The notes beneath the pieces are model-generated. The model was not told the origin of the DNA. It ran no database searches and saw nothing but the letters and a program-made list of their open reading frames with translations. The translations under genes were made by a program, and so were the position numbers. A stretch of 64,000 nt of DNA from RCIO01 sp035555795 (lineage in GTDB: Bacteria > Pseudomonadota > Alphaproteobacteria > Rhizobiales > Rhizobiaceae). Positions 8,389-17,717 of the stretch are shown in pieces (the first letter of the stretch is position 1; every line of letters starts with the position of its first letter). The stretch is from assembly GCA_035555795.1 (NCBI GenBank), contig DATMGE010000072.1, positions 1 through 64,000 of the forward strand, in the 5' to 3' direction.

Positions 8389-9627
8389 ATGAACGACACC
8401 GGCGGCCGGCAAGGATCTGCTGCGGCATCCGGAAATGATGTCGCGCCGGCCGACGGCCCCGGCCGCATGGCCGAACTGGCGGTGGTGCTCGTCGGCGCGC
8501 TGGTGGTGCTTTCCACGGCGGTCATCGCGCCGGCGCTGCCTGCCATCGGGGCCTATTTCAGCGAGGATCCGCGCACGGAGACGCTGGTGCCGATGCTGGT
8601 GACCATGCCGGCGCTCGTCATCGGCATCGCGGCTCCCTTCGCGGGCTATGTGCTCGACCGGTTCGGGCGCTATGCAGCCGTGCTGACGGCGCTGGTGAGC
8701 TTCATCATCTTCGGCGTGGCCGGCGCGTTTGCGACCAATCTCGACATGCTGCTCTGGTCGCGCGCCGGGCTCGGCCTTTGCGTGGCCTTCCTGATGGCCG
8801 GCTTCACCTCGCTGGTCGGCGATCTGTTCGCGCCAAAGGCGCGGGCAGCGGTGCTGGGCCGGCAGGCAAGCCTCAACGCCATCATGGCCCTCATCATGAC
8901 GATGCTGGGCGGGATACTGACCGAATGGGACTGGCGGGGCATGTTCCTCGTCTATCTGATCGCGGTACCGCTGGTTTTCCTGTTTGTCCGCCATGTGCCA
9001 CGCAAGCCCGCGCGGCGGCCTTCCCGGCAGGGCGACGACCGGATCGCGCCTGCATCGGGCGGAAGCTGGCTGCTGGTCGCGGCCATCTATCTCCTGGCCG
9101 TGCTGGCAATGGTCTTTTCCATGCTGGTGCCGACCCGCACGCCCTTCCTCATGCAGGCGCAATATGGCGGCACCGCCTTCATCATCGCCTTCGCCATGTC
9201 GGTGTTCACATTCGGCATGTTTCCCACCGCGGCGCTGTTTGCGCGGCTGCGGCGGATATTCTCCGCGCCGATCCTGTTCACCTTCGGGTTCGCGGCGCTC
9301 GGCGCGGGCTTCGCGCTGCAGGGTGTCGCGTCCAACCTGACATTGCTGATCGTCGGCATGGGCATATCGGGGGCAGGCTTCGGCTGCATCATGCCCAATC
9401 TCAACACGAGCCTGCTGGCCGCCGCACCCGCTCATCTGCGCGGCCGCCTGGCTGGCGGACTGGTCTCGGCGATATTCATGGGCCAGTTCTTCTCGCCCAT
9501 CTTCAGCCAGCCGCTGGTGCAGCGCTACGATATCCAGACCAGTTTCGTTATCAGCGCGATCCTGGCGGGAATCGTCGCCATCGCCTGCCTCCTGCCGACG
9601 CTGAGAAGGAAGCGCCGCCGGGCCTGA
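8389..9627 (+). CDS. Major facilitator superfamily transporter
   Basis: 412 residues with about 12 hydrophobic helices and the MFS loop 2-3 motif in GYVLDRFGRYAAVL near residue 90. The fold resembles drug/proton antiporters of the 12-helix type. The substrate cannot be inferred. The N terminus carries about 28 hydrophilic residues before the first helix. GGGAGA at 8377-8382 is correctly spaced for ATG 8389. It is divergent from the riboswitch-dadA unit and apparently monocistronic. Confidence 0.85.
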   Translation: MNDTGGRQGSAAASGNDVAPADGPGRMAELAVVLVGALVVLSTAVIAPALPAIGAYFSEDPRTETLVPMLVTMPALVIGIAAPFAGYVLDRFGRYAAVLTALVSFIIFGVAGAFATNLDMLLWSRAGLGLCVAFLMAGFTSLVGDLFAPKARAAVLGRQASLNAIMALIMTMLGGILTEWDWRGMFLVYLIAVPLVFLFVRHVPRKPARRPSRQGDDRIAPASGGSWLLVAAIYLLAVLAMVFSMLVPTRTPFLMQAQYGGTAFIIAFAMSVFTFGMFPTAALFARLRRIFSAPILFTFGFAALGAGFALQGVASNLTLLIVGMGISGAGFGCIMPNLNTSLLAAAPAHLRGRLAGGLVSAIFMGQFFSPIFSQPLVQRYDIQTSFVISAILAGIVAIACLLPTLRRKRRRA

Positions 9628-9670
9628 AAAGACGGCGGCACGCTGCCTGCCGGCCAGGTCGAGGCCCGGC

Positions 9671-10648
9671 TCAGTCCTCGTCGATGGCGGCGGTGTGGCT
9701 CGGATGGAGGATTTCCTCCAGCTTCGCATAGCTGACGCAGCGCACATCCGGCAGCGCGCATGCCTCGCCTGCGAAGCGCTCCAGCGCGCGCCAATAGGCG
9801 CCGTCATTCATCTGCGTGAAGTGAAAGCCGATCTGCAGCGGATGCCGCGCGCCGCTGCGTTCCTTTTCGAGCGCGTCGGCGAATGCCCGATAGGCGCGCT
9901 CCACGAAGACATCCGCTTCGGTAGGCCGTTCCTCGCCGCCGGAATGCCGGACATAGAGATTGTAGTCCATGGCGATGACCGGACGGCTGCGCGGACCTTC
10001 CGGCACCATCGGCAGCGCATAGCGGGTGACGCCATGGCTTTGCGCCGGCGCTTCCGGGCCGCGCGAGACGCCGCTGGCATCATAGTGGAAACCATGCTCG
10101 CCCAGCGCGGCGAAAAGCGTGTCGGACGTTGCCAGATAGGGCGCGCGAAAGCCGGTGATCTCGCTGGCCGCGAACCGCCGCCAGCCATCCGGCTCATAGG
10201 GTATGCCGTTGACGCGCCAGGCATCGCGCAGCACGGCGGCGAACTGGTCGAATTCGGCGAGCCATGTCGCCTTGTTCCACGATGCGCCGTCGAAATGGCC
10301 GCAGCCATGGCTGGCGATCTCATGGCCTTCCATCCGCGCCGTCCAGATCTGCCGCAGCCTTTGGGCGACGTCGTCGCGCGAGGCGGCGAAGCCGATATTC
10401 GACCGCTTGCCGGCAACCGGCGAGGCATAGGCGTCGCGTGTCTGCGAGCTGAGCAGATAGACGCAGGAGAGGAAATAGGTGAAGGACGCACCGGTCTCGC
10501 GTGCGAGCGCCCGGCTGCGTTCCCACTGCGTAATATCGTTGGCGCTGTCGAAGGAGATCACGACATATTGAGGCTCGGCGGCCGCGGCGGGAAACGCTGC
10601 GCATCCGATCAGGAATGCGCCGGCGAGGCGAAGGGTGACCGGCATCAT
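9671..10648 (-). CDS. Secreted polysaccharide deacetylase family protein
   Basis: About 325 residues. I chose the ATG at 10648 (an ATG-ATG pair, 10648/10645) because it begins a classic signal peptide (MMPVTLRLAGAFLIGCAAFPAAAAE). An upstream extension to 10726 is open but has no such logic. NodB-type features are the aspartate in VISFDSAND and the SHGCGH metal-binding segment near residue 115. A TGFRAPYL segment lies further on. Such enzymes remove N-acetyl groups from cell-wall or exopolysaccharide sugars. The specific polymer is unknown. Confidence 0.8.
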   Translation of the reverse strand: MMPVTLRLAGAFLIGCAAFPAAAAEPQYVVISFDSANDITQWERSRALARETGASFTYFLSCVYLLSSQTRDAYASPVAGKRSNIGFAASRDDVAQRLRQIWTARMEGHEIASHGCGHFDGASWNKATWLAEFDQFAAVLRDAWRVNGIPYEPDGWRRFAASEITGFRAPYLATSDTLFAALGEHGFHYDASGVSRGPEAPAQSHGVTRYALPMVPEGPRSRPVIAMDYNLYVRHSGGEERPTEADVFVERAYRAFADALEKERSGARHPLQIGFHFTQMNDGAYWRALERFAGEACALPDVRCVSYAKLEEILHPSHTAAIDED

Positions 10649-10837
10649 TCGGATACTCGCGACTTCGGACTGAACGATGGTTGGTTGGCGCACAAATGTG
10701 GCGCGGATGGGGACCGTGGGGTGCACCGGAGCTGCAATTTCGCCCGCGCCCCTTCCATGGCCGCAAATTTACCCTTAAAGCCTGCCTGAAAGCGGTGGCG
10801 CATGAATGCCGCCACAGGTGAAGAGGCGATCGAGAGC

Positions 10838-11503
10838 ATGTCGGACGACATCTTTTTCCGCGAGGTCAATGAGGAGCTGCGGCAGGACCAGGCCAAGGCG
10901 ATGTGGAAGCGCTTCGGCCCGATGGCCATCGCCGCCGCCATTGCCGTGCTTCTCGCCACGGGCGCATGGGTTGCCTACGACTATTGGAGCCAGTCGCGCG
11001 CCAACCATTCGGGCGACGCCTTCTCGCAGGCGCTCCGTCTTGCGCAGGAAGGCAAGACCGACGAGGCTCTGACGGCGCTTCAATCACTCGAGACCGAGGG
11101 ATATGGCGCCTATCCGGTGCTGGCGAAGCTCCGCACCGGCACGCTTCTGGCAACGCGCGGCGACCATGCTGGCGCGGTCGCCGCCTTCGATGCGGTGGCC
11201 AATGACGGCGCTGTTCCGGCCGCGATCCGCGACATGGCCCGGCTGCGCGCCGCGCTTGTTCTGGTCGACAATGGCAGCCATGCCGATGTGGCGGCGCGCG
11301 TCGAAACCCTGACCGGCGACGAGAATCCGCTGCGCCATGCCGCGCGCGAGGCCCTCGGGCTCGCAGCCTGGAAGGAAGGGCGTGGGGCCGACGCACTCAA
11401 GCTTTTCGAGCAGGTTTCAGCGGATGCGGCCGCCCCGCGCAATGTTCGCCAGCGCGCCGAACTCATGTCCGAACTGATCCGCGGTTCGGTCAGCGCTTCC
11501 TGA
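10838..11503 (+). CDS. YfgM-like TPR membrane protein
   Basis: About 221 residues: a short N-terminal segment (SDDIFFREVNEELRQDQ), one transmembrane helix (MAIAAAIAVLLATGAWVAYDYW, around residues 28-50) and a periplasmic helical TPR-like domain. This is the YfgM architecture, a SecYEG-associated periplasmic chaperone accessory. An in-frame ATG also exists at 10802, but relatives start at the MSDD... position, so 10838 is preferred. It lies 13 nt upstream of der, the same linkage as E. coli yfgM-bamB-der but without bamB between. Confidence 0.82.
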   Translation: MSDDIFFREVNEELRQDQAKAMWKRFGPMAIAAAIAVLLATGAWVAYDYWSQSRANHSGDAFSQALRLAQEGKTDEALTALQSLETEGYGAYPVLAKLRTGTLLATRGDHAGAVAAFDAVANDGAVPAAIRDMARLRAALVLVDNGSHADVAARVETLTGDENPLRHAAREALGLAAWKEGRGADALKLFEQVSADAAAPRNVRQRAELMSELIRGSVSAS

Positions 11504-11516
11504 GGACGCGCCCGCA

Positions 11517-12944
11517 ATGGGCTTCAAGCTCGCCATCGTCGGACGGCCGAATGTCGGCAAGTCGACCCTCTTCAACCGGCTGGTCGGCCGCAAGATCGCG
11601 CTGGTGGACGACACGCCCGGCGTGACGCGCGACCGGCGCACGCATGAAGCACGCCTGCAGGACCTGAGCTTCGATGTGATCGACACCGCCGGTTTCGAGG
11701 ACGAGGCGCCGCAGACGCTTGCCGGCCGCATGCGCGAGCAGACCGAAATCGCCATCGGCGAGGCCGACATCATCCTTTTCATGGTCGATGCCCGTTCGGG
11801 CCTGCTGCCCGACGACCGCGCCTTCGCCGATATCGTGCGGCGCACGGGAAAGCCGGTCGTGCTTGCGGCCAACAAGGCGGAGGCGCGCGGTGCGCAGGGC
11901 GGCGCGGTCGAAGCCTGGGAACTGGGGCTCGGCGCGCCGGTCGGCATTTCCGCTGAACACGGCCTCGGCATCAGCGACCTGCGCGATGCGATCGTCGAGG
12001 CGCTGGGCGAGGAACGCGCTTTTGCGGATGACGAGGATGACGGCCTCGACATCGGCGCGCCGCTGGTGGGCGAGGACATTGCCGATCCCGATGCGGAAAC
12101 CGAACCGGCCTATGACGAATCCAAGCCGTTGCGGATCGCCGTGGTCGGCCGACCCAATGCCGGCAAGTCCACGCTGATCAATGCATTTGTGGGCGAGGAG
12201 CGCCTGCTGACCGGGCCGGAAGCGGGCATCACGCGCGATTCGATCTCGGTCGATTGGGAATGGCACGACCGCCGGGTGAGGCTGTTCGACACTGCCGGCA
12301 TGCGCCGCAAGTCCCGCGTGCAGGAGAAGCTGGAAAAGCTCTCCGTGGCCGACGGGCTGCGCGCCATCCGCTTCGCCGAAGTGGTCATCATCGTGCTCGA
12401 CGCGACGATCCCCTTCGAGCGCCAGGACCTGCAGATCGCCGACCTGATCGTGCGCGAGGGCAGGGCGCCCGTCATCGCCTTCAACAAATGGGATCTCATC
12501 GACAATCCGCAGCAGATGCTGGCCGAACTGCGGGAGAAGACGACGCGCCTCCTGCCGCAGGTTCGCGGGCTCCAGGCGGTGCCGATTTCCGGCGAGACGG
12601 GCCGCGGGCTGGACAAGCTGATGGAAGCGGTGGAGCGCACGCACCGCGTCTGGAACCGGCGCATCTCGACCGGGCGCCTCAACCGCTGGCTGGAAGGCGT
12701 GATCGCCCACCATCCCCCGCCGGCCGTTGCCGGCCGCCGCCTGAAGATCAAATATATCACCCAGGTGAAGACCCGGCCGCCGGGCTTCGTGATCTCCTGC
12801 TCGCGCCCCGAGGCCATGCCGGATTCCTATGTCCGCTATCTGGTCAACGGCCTGCGCGACACGTTCGACATGCCGGGCGTGCCGATCCGCGTCGCATTGC
12901 GCGCACCGGACAACCCGTTCGCCTCCAGGGCGAAGAAGCGCTGA
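11517..12944 (+). CDS. der: Ribosome biogenesis GTPase Der
   Basis: 475 residues with two consecutive GTPase domains. The first has the P-loop GRPNVGKS at residues 9-16 and DTPGVTRDRR. The second has GRPNAGKS at 211-218, DTAGM and NKWD. A C-terminal KH-like domain ends in DNPFASRAKKR. Der acts in 50S subunit maturation. The acidic linker between the G domains (about residues 172-205) is longer than in E. coli. It follows the YfgM-like gene by 13 nt and is probably co-transcribed. Confidence 0.97.
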   Translation: MGFKLAIVGRPNVGKSTLFNRLVGRKIALVDDTPGVTRDRRTHEARLQDLSFDVIDTAGFEDEAPQTLAGRMREQTEIAIGEADIILFMVDARSGLLPDDRAFADIVRRTGKPVVLAANKAEARGAQGGAVEAWELGLGAPVGISAEHGLGISDLRDAIVEALGEERAFADDEDDGLDIGAPLVGEDIADPDAETEPAYDESKPLRIAVVGRPNAGKSTLINAFVGEERLLTGPEAGITRDSISVDWEWHDRRVRLFDTAGMRRKSRVQEKLEKLSVADGLRAIRFAEVVIIVLDATIPFERQDLQIADLIVREGRAPVIAFNKWDLIDNPQQMLAELREKTTRLLPQVRGLQAVPISGETGRGLDKLMEAVERTHRVWNRRISTGRLNRWLEGVIAHHPPPAVAGRRLKIKYITQVKTRPPGFVISCSRPEAMPDSYVRYLVNGLRDTFDMPGVPIRVALRAPDNPFASRAKKR

Positions 12945-13124
12945 GCCTCTGCGCCGCCCTTCGGCATCGCTCATTCCCGATCGCTGGCCGAACAGGCAAC
13001 ACATCGAAGAAATTACGATTCTGTTAATCCTTTCAACGACTAACGGCAGAGCGCGTTAACGCTCCATCAAGGTTAATGCATCATCTTCGCGGCATTGAAG
13101 ATTTGCGTTCCGGAGTTTGTCGTC

Positions 13125-14309
13125 GTGCAGCGTCGAAGAGTGATGCGGCAGTTTGCTGCCCCGCGCGCAAAGCGCTCCTTTCTCACCCCTTTCGTCATCG
13201 GACTCGGCATCTGGATCGGCTTCCCCACCGGAACCGCCTATCAGGACATGACCAGCCTGGTGACGGGTGCCGAAGCGGTGAGCGGCGCGCGCTGGCACAC
13301 GGTAGTCGAGAAGGCGGCGGCCGGATCGGTGCATCAGGCGGAACTGCCCTTCATCGACGCGACCACGACCGGTTCTCTTTCCGGCGCCGGCATGAAGGCG
13401 GCGAGCCTCGGCACCGTGGCTTTCCGCGATGTGAGCGGCAATGTGTCGGAGACGCCCGACGAGCTTCGCGTCAACCGCAGCGAAAAGCGCGGCCGCGTCG
13501 CACGCATCGTTCCCGTCGCCCCGCCCAGGCAGTTCAATGCCGGATCGGTGTTCGAGCGCACCACCTCGCTGCTGGCCCCCACCCTGGACGAAGAGATCAA
13601 GATGGCCTTCGTCGCGCCGGACATCAAAGGCCAGGAAGTGCAGATCGCCGGCGAGTTCCACCTGCGCCGGCCGAAGAAGTCCGATCCGGGCGTCCCCGCT
13701 TTCCTGGCGGCGCTGGTGAACAATGAGAAGGCGGATGTCCTTGCCACAGCCTACGCGCCTTCCCAGCCCGACTTTGCCAAGTCTTCGCCCTTTGCGAGCC
13801 TGCTGAAGGAGGACGACCCCACCGGAGGGCGCTTCATTCCGCCGATTGCCGAAGGCGACCATCAATGGATGAGCCGGCCGCTGCCGGCTTCCGTCTTTTC
13901 GGCGGCTGAGCAGAAATGCCTTGCAGAGGGTATCTATTTCGAGGCCCGCGGCGAAAGCGTGAAGGGACAGGCGGCCGTCGCGCAGGTCATCCTCAACCGC
14001 GTGCGCAATCCCACCTATCCCAGCACCGTCTGCGGCGTGGTGTACCAGAACAAGAGCTGGCGCAACCGCTGCCAGTTTTCCTTCGCCTGCGACGGCACGC
14101 GCCACCGGGTGGCGAGCCGCGAGCACTACAAGGTGGCCGAGGAGGTGGCGCTTGCGGTGACGGCGGGCAAGATCTTCCTGCCCGAGGTCGCCTCGTCGAC
14201 CCACTACCACGCCACCTATGTCAAGCCGGGCTGGAGCCGGGCGATGGACAAGATGAAGAAGATCGGCCTGCATATCTTCTACCGCACCCATGGCGGCGGC
14301 TGGGATTGA
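13125..14309 (+). CDS. SleB-type cell wall hydrolase
   Basis: About 395 residues. An N-terminal hydrophobic segment (FLTPFVIGLGIWIGFPTG) is followed by a low-complexity middle region and a C-terminal hydrolase_2/SleB domain (EQKCLAEGIYFEARGE, AVAQVILNRV, CQFSFACDG, HYHATYV). Such domains cleave peptidoglycan, probably as lytic transglycosylases, in spores and also in non-sporulating alphaproteobacteria. The start is uncertain: GTG 13125 has GGAG at 13112-13115 nine nt upstream, ATG 13143 is also possible, and the frame is open from a TTG at 13095. Confidence 0.82.
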   Translation: MQRRRVMRQFAAPRAKRSFLTPFVIGLGIWIGFPTGTAYQDMTSLVTGAEAVSGARWHTVVEKAAAGSVHQAELPFIDATTTGSLSGAGMKAASLGTVAFRDVSGNVSETPDELRVNRSEKRGRVARIVPVAPPRQFNAGSVFERTTSLLAPTLDEEIKMAFVAPDIKGQEVQIAGEFHLRRPKKSDPGVPAFLAALVNNEKADVLATAYAPSQPDFAKSSPFASLLKEDDPTGGRFIPPIAEGDHQWMSRPLPASVFSAAEQKCLAEGIYFEARGESVKGQAAVAQVILNRVRNPTYPSTVCGVVYQNKSWRNRCQFSFACDGTRHRVASREHYKVAEEVALAVTAGKIFLPEVASSTHYHATYVKPGWSRAMDKMKKIGLHIFYRTHGGGWD

Positions 14310-14453
14310 TCGGCGTCGAACCGCGGCGAGGCACCCGCGAAGGGCGGGGATTCGCCCCGCTGCGCCCGCGGCTTACCCTTGACGCTTTGTCGCACCGCAA
14401 TAAGCGCATGATTTGATTGCGGAAAATACACCAGCATACGAGTGTGCACGCGG

Positions 14454-14482
14454 CTTGACTGCCGGGTGTGCCCTAACTATGT
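14454..14482 (+). promoter_or_regulatory. Promoter of the F0 ATP synthase operon
   Basis: CTTGAC at 14454-14459, a 17-nt spacer and CTATGT at 14477-14482 fit the rhizobial housekeeping consensus (CTTGAC-N17-CTATAT). Transcription would begin near 14490, upstream of the proposed atpI start at 14539. An ATG at 14479 lies inside the -10 box and so is not the start codon. Confidence 0.65.
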
Positions 14483-14538
14483 TGCGCGCGACTTTGGAGC
14501 GGGGGTCCGGAAGGACTGCCAGACGTGGAGATTTCGGG

Positions 14539-14940
14539 TTGGCCGGGCCAGATGGAGCGGACGAAGCCGGACACTCCGGGCGCGGCGATGGCCGCACTCT
14601 GTCGAGCGATGAGCTTGACCGGCGCCGCCGCGAACTCGAAGCGAAGCTGGCGACGCATCGTCCGGCATCGCCTCAGCAGTCAGGGTCGGGCACGGGAAAC
14701 GTTGCTGGCTTCGGCAATGCGCTGAAGCTGTCCAGCGAGTTCATTGCGGGCATCCTGGTCGGCGCGGCCATCGGCTGGTTCGTCGATCAATATGCAGGCA
14801 CGTCGCCCTGGGGATTGATCGTTTTCCTGCTTCTGGGTTTCGGGGCGGGTGTGCTGAATGTGCTCCGCTCCTCCGGTCAGGTGGCGGAGTTCGGTGCCAG
14901 GCCGCCAAGCAAGGCGGACGGCTCCGGAGACGAAAGATAG
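14539..14940 (+). CDS. atpI: ATP synthase protein I (AtpI)
   Basis: About 133 residues: a hydrophilic N terminus with SSDELDRRRRELEAKLA, then two transmembrane helices (FIAGILVGAAIGWFVDQYAG and WGLIVFLLLGFGAGVLNVL). This is the standard AtpI/AtpZ-like layout, a factor assisting c-ring assembly. The start is inferred as TTG 14539 because GGAG at 14527-14530 is well spaced and earlier in-frame ATGs (14413, 14479) fall upstream of or within the promoter. It is the first gene of the F0 operon. Confidence 0.82.
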   Translation: MAGPDGADEAGHSGRGDGRTLSSDELDRRRRELEAKLATHRPASPQQSGSGTGNVAGFGNALKLSSEFIAGILVGAAIGWFVDQYAGTSPWGLIVFLLLGFGAGVLNVLRSSGQVAEFGARPPSKADGSGDER

Positions 14941-14977
14941 GCGGCGCATCGCGCCAGTGAATTCTGAAGGAGGCCGC

Positions 14978-15727
14978 GTGGCCAACGATCCGATCCACCA
15001 GTTCCAGATTTCGCGCCTCGTGCCGATCGAAGTCGGCGGGCTGGATTTCTCCTTCACCAATTCGGCGCTCTTCATGGTGGCGACCGTCGTCCTCACCAGC
15101 GGGTTCCTCTATCTCACCACGTCGAGCCGCGGCCTGATCCCGAGCCGGATGCAGTCCGTGTCGGAGATGAGCTACGAATTCATAGCCAATATGTTGCGGG
15201 ACGCTGCGGGCACGCAGGGCATGCGATTCTTCCCGCTGGTGTTCTCGCTGTTCACCTTCATTCTCGTGGCCAACCTGCTCGGCCTCTTCCCGTATTTCTT
15301 CACCTTCACCAGCCACATCATCGTGACCTTCGGCCTGGCGATGCTCGTGATCGCGACCGTCATCGTCTACGGTTTCATGAAGCACGGCTTGGGCTTCCTG
15401 AAGCTTTTCGTGCCGCAGGGCGTGCCGATCGTGCTGGTTCCGCTGGTCGTGGGCATCGAGATCATCTCCTTCCTGTCGCGCCCGATCAGCCTGTCGGTTC
15501 GTCTCTTCGCCAACATGCTGGCCGGCCACATCACGCTGAAGGTTTTCGCCGGCTTCGTGACGTCGCTGTCGGCGATGGGCGCCGTCGGTATCGCCGGTGC
15601 CGTTCTGCCTCTCATCATGACGGTGGCAATTACCGGCCTCGAATTCCTGGTCGCCTTCCTGCAGGCCTATGTGTTTGCGGTGCTGACCTGCATGTATCTC
15701 AACGACGCTGTCCATCCGGGCCACTGA
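14978..15727 (+). CDS. atpB: ATP synthase F0 subunit a
   Basis: 249 residues from GTG 14978, which has an excellent AAGGAGG at 14967-14973. The open frame extends upstream to 14858 but would overlap atpI. Five or six hydrophobic helices are visible, with the essential arginine in SLSVRLFANMLAGH and the C-terminal helix containing LEFLVAFLQAYVF. The protein forms the proton half-channels against the c-ring. The F1 genes are not in this window, the split arrangement usual in alphaproteobacteria. Confidence 0.97.
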   Translation: MANDPIHQFQISRLVPIEVGGLDFSFTNSALFMVATVVLTSGFLYLTTSSRGLIPSRMQSVSEMSYEFIANMLRDAAGTQGMRFFPLVFSLFTFILVANLLGLFPYFFTFTSHIIVTFGLAMLVIATVIVYGFMKHGLGFLKLFVPQGVPIVLVPLVVGIEIISFLSRPISLSVRLFANMLAGHITLKVFAGFVTSLSAMGAVGIAGAVLPLIMTVAITGLEFLVAFLQAYVFAVLTCMYLNDAVHPGH

Positions 15728-15801
15728 GCCGGAAAGATAGCTCCAGGGGACACCCGTCCCTGCCAGTCCAACGAATTTCACTTTCCCAAGGAGTAATCGA
15801 A

Positions 15802-16026
15802 ATGGAAGTTGAAGCAGCACGTTACATCGGCGCCGGTATTGCTTGCCTCGGCATGGGTGGCGCAGGCATCGGCCTGGGCAACATTTTCGGAAGCTATCTC
15901 GCGGGTGCACTGCGCAATCCGTCGGCTGCCGACGGCCAGTTCGGCCGCCTGATTTTCGGCTTCGCCGTGACCGAAGCGCTGGGCATCTTCTCGCTGCTCG
16001 TCGCGCTGCTGGCGCTGTTCGGCTGA
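15802..16026 (+). CDS. atpE: ATP synthase F0 subunit c
   Basis: 74 residues forming two helices. The first is Gly/Ala-rich (IGAGIACLGMGGAGIGLGNIFG), the polar loop contains LRNPSA, and the second carries the proton-binding Glu58 in FAVTEALGIF. AAGGAG at 15788-15794 marks the start. Glu with no sodium-coordinating Gln/Ser pattern points to a proton-driven enzyme. Confidence 0.97.
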   Translation: MEVEAARYIGAGIACLGMGGAGIGLGNIFGSYLAGALRNPSAADGQFGRLIFGFAVTEALGIFSLLVALLALFG

Positions 16027-16080
16027 TCCGACGACAACCGGCAAGGGCCGCCGATGGCGGCCTGACCGGAACAGGGGAAA

Positions 16081-16683
16081 ATGATGTTCGTGACACCTGG
16101 CTATGCACAGGAAAGCGCGCCGGCCACGGGCGGCGCGCCTAACGACGCCGCGCATGGCGATGCGCATACCGAAGTGGCCGCGGACGGGCACGGTTCGGCT
16201 GGCTTTCCGCCTTTCGACCCGACCTATTTCCCCTCGCAGCTTCTCTGGCTGGCGATCACCTTCGGCCTCTTCTACATCTTCCTGAAGCGGGTGGTGCTGC
16301 CGCGCATCGGCGGCATCCTCGAAGTGCGGCGCGACCGCATCGCGCAGGATCTCGATCAGGCCGCGCGCCTGAAAGAGGAAGCCGATGCCGCGGTCGCGGC
16401 CTATCAGCAGGAACTTGCCGAGGCCAAGGCCCGGGCGAACCAGATCGGCCAGGCCGCGCGCGACAGCGCCAAGACCGAAGCCGAGACCGAGCGCAAGCGT
16501 ATCGAAGCCGACCTCGAGAAGAAGCTCTCGGACGCGGAAGCGCGCATCGCCACCATTCGTGACGGCGCCATGCGCGATATCGGCAGCATCGCCACCGACA
16601 CGGCAACCGCGATCGTCCAGGAGCTTCTGGGCAGCAGCGACAAGACTGCCGTCGCCGCGGCCGTGAAGTCGGCGCAGAAATAG
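16081..16683 (+). CDS. atpG: ATP synthase F0 subunit b'
   Basis: 200 residues. A hydrophilic N-terminal extension of about 45 residues precedes FDPTYFPSQLLWLAITFGLFYIFL, the single membrane helix at about residues 46-70. A long charged coiled coil follows, forming the peripheral stalk. The longer N terminus and position before the second b gene identify it as b', which pairs with b in alphaproteobacteria. Either ATG 16081 or ATG 16084 could be used, with AGGGG just upstream. Confidence 0.93.
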   Translation: MMFVTPGYAQESAPATGGAPNDAAHGDAHTEVAADGHGSAGFPPFDPTYFPSQLLWLAITFGLFYIFLKRVVLPRIGGILEVRRDRIAQDLDQAARLKEEADAAVAAYQQELAEAKARANQIGQAARDSAKTEAETERKRIEADLEKKLSDAEARIATIRDGAMRDIGSIATDTATAIVQELLGSSDKTAVAAAVKSAQK

Positions 16684-16693
16684 GAGCGGACCG

Positions 16694-17173
16694 ATGGATG
16701 CAACATTCTGGGCGACCGTCGGCCTCGTCATCTTCCTGGCGGTGATCGTCTATATGAAGGTGCCGGGCATGATCGCCCGTTCCCTCGATGAACGCGCCGA
16801 GCGCATTCGCAACGAACTCGACGAATCGCGCCGCTTGCGCGAGGAAGCGCAGCAGCTGCTGGCCGAATATCAGCGCAAGCGCAAGGAAGCCGAGAAGGAA
16901 GCGCAGGACATCGTCGCGGCCGCCAAGCGCGAAGCCGATATGATCCTCGTCGACGCCAAGGCAAAGACCGAGGAATATGTGACGCGCCGCGCCGCCATGG
17001 CTGAACAGCGGATCGGCCAGGCGGAGCAGGATGCCGTCAACGAGGTGCGTGCGCTGGCGGTGGACATCGCCGTCGCAGCCGCCGGCAAGGTCATGGCCGA
17101 CAAGGTCGATGCAGGCAAGGACGCCGAGCTCTTCAAGTCGTCCCTGCAATCCGTGAAGGCGCGCCTGAACTGA
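16694..17173 (+). CDS. atpF: ATP synthase F0 subunit b
   Basis: 159 residues with an N-terminal membrane helix (ATFWATVGLVIFLAVIVYM, residues 3-21) followed by a continuous charged coiled coil (residues about 30-140). It starts 10 nt after the b' gene and forms the heterodimeric peripheral stalk with b'. It is the last gene of the operon, followed by a strong terminator. Confidence 0.95.
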   Translation: MDATFWATVGLVIFLAVIVYMKVPGMIARSLDERAERIRNELDESRRLREEAQQLLAEYQRKRKEAEKEAQDIVAAAKREADMILVDAKAKTEEYVTRRAAMAEQRIGQAEQDAVNEVRALAVDIAVAAAGKVMADKVDAGKDAELFKSSLQSVKARLN

Positions 17174-17198
17174 GTTTCGGGCAACCGTCGAAAGCTTG

Positions 17199-17225
17199 AA
17201 AAGCCGCGGCATGCCGCGGCTTTTT
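17199..17225 (+). terminator. Intrinsic terminator after atpF
   Basis: A perfect inverted repeat: AAAAGCCGCGGC at 17199-17210, AT, then GCCGCGGCTTTT and a T run to 17225. It is 26 nt past the atpF stop, has a GC-rich stem and a U-tract, and ends the F0 operon. Confidence 0.9.
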
Positions 17226-17717
17226 GTTGTTGAGCGGTGATGTGCCGCAGTGATCCCAACGGCGATTGCCTAGCTTCGCTCACCCCGCCGGATGAGGACG
17301 GTTGGCATAAGCAAAAGCCTAGCTCATCCTGAGGTGCGAGCATGGCGAGCCTCGAAGGACGCAGGCGATAGGGCATATCCGCTGCTAGAGCGACCGACGC
17401 TCGGATATACCCGCGCTACCGCTTTATCTCTTTGATCTAGCCGAATTCGCGCGACGCCGGATGTTGTCCATTTGACTGTACACGCTCGAGCGTGTCGCGT
17501 TTGATGTGAGGCCCGTACGGTCCTCGAGGGGTACGCCGCCCCTCATCGCCCTGCCGGGCACTCTCCCCTAACCGGGAAGAAAAGGCCATCTGTCTGCTTT
17601 CTGCCCATCTGGTACACTGGCGACTGGCGAAAGCTCACATGAAGATGGCGGCAGCCGGATGAGGCTGTATGAACGACCTCAATCAGAGACCTCCGGCGCC
17701 GATAAAACGCGCTGCGC
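17226..17717. other. Intergenic region with scattered repeat-like hairpins
   Basis: About 490 nt between the atpF terminator and the end of rnhB. No gene was found. It holds an element resembling the dispersed rhizobial repeat (CATCCTGAGGTGCGAG...GCGAGCCTCGAAGGAC, 17323-17361), in which GAGGTGCGAGC and GCGAGCCTC can pair. Around 17538-17580 a CCCCTCATC...CTGCCGGGCA...CTCTCCCC stretch resembles another common intergenic mosaic element. These identifications rest on my memory of such repeats. Confidence 0.45.
17323..17361 (+). repeat. Dispersed palindromic intergenic repeat (CATCCTGAGG type)
   Basis: The sequence around TCATCCTGAGG and CGAGCCTCGAAGGAC forms an imperfect hairpin and matches the pattern of a repeat seen at high copy in Hyphomicrobiales genomes. 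Only one copy occurs in this window, so its repeat nature is recalled and not demonstrated here. Confidence 0.45.

Noticed and set aside
14413..14538. Upstream ATG starts of atpI (14413, 14479)
   Set aside because: They precede or overlap the -10 box of the operon promoter, and TTG 14539 has a proper ribosome site.
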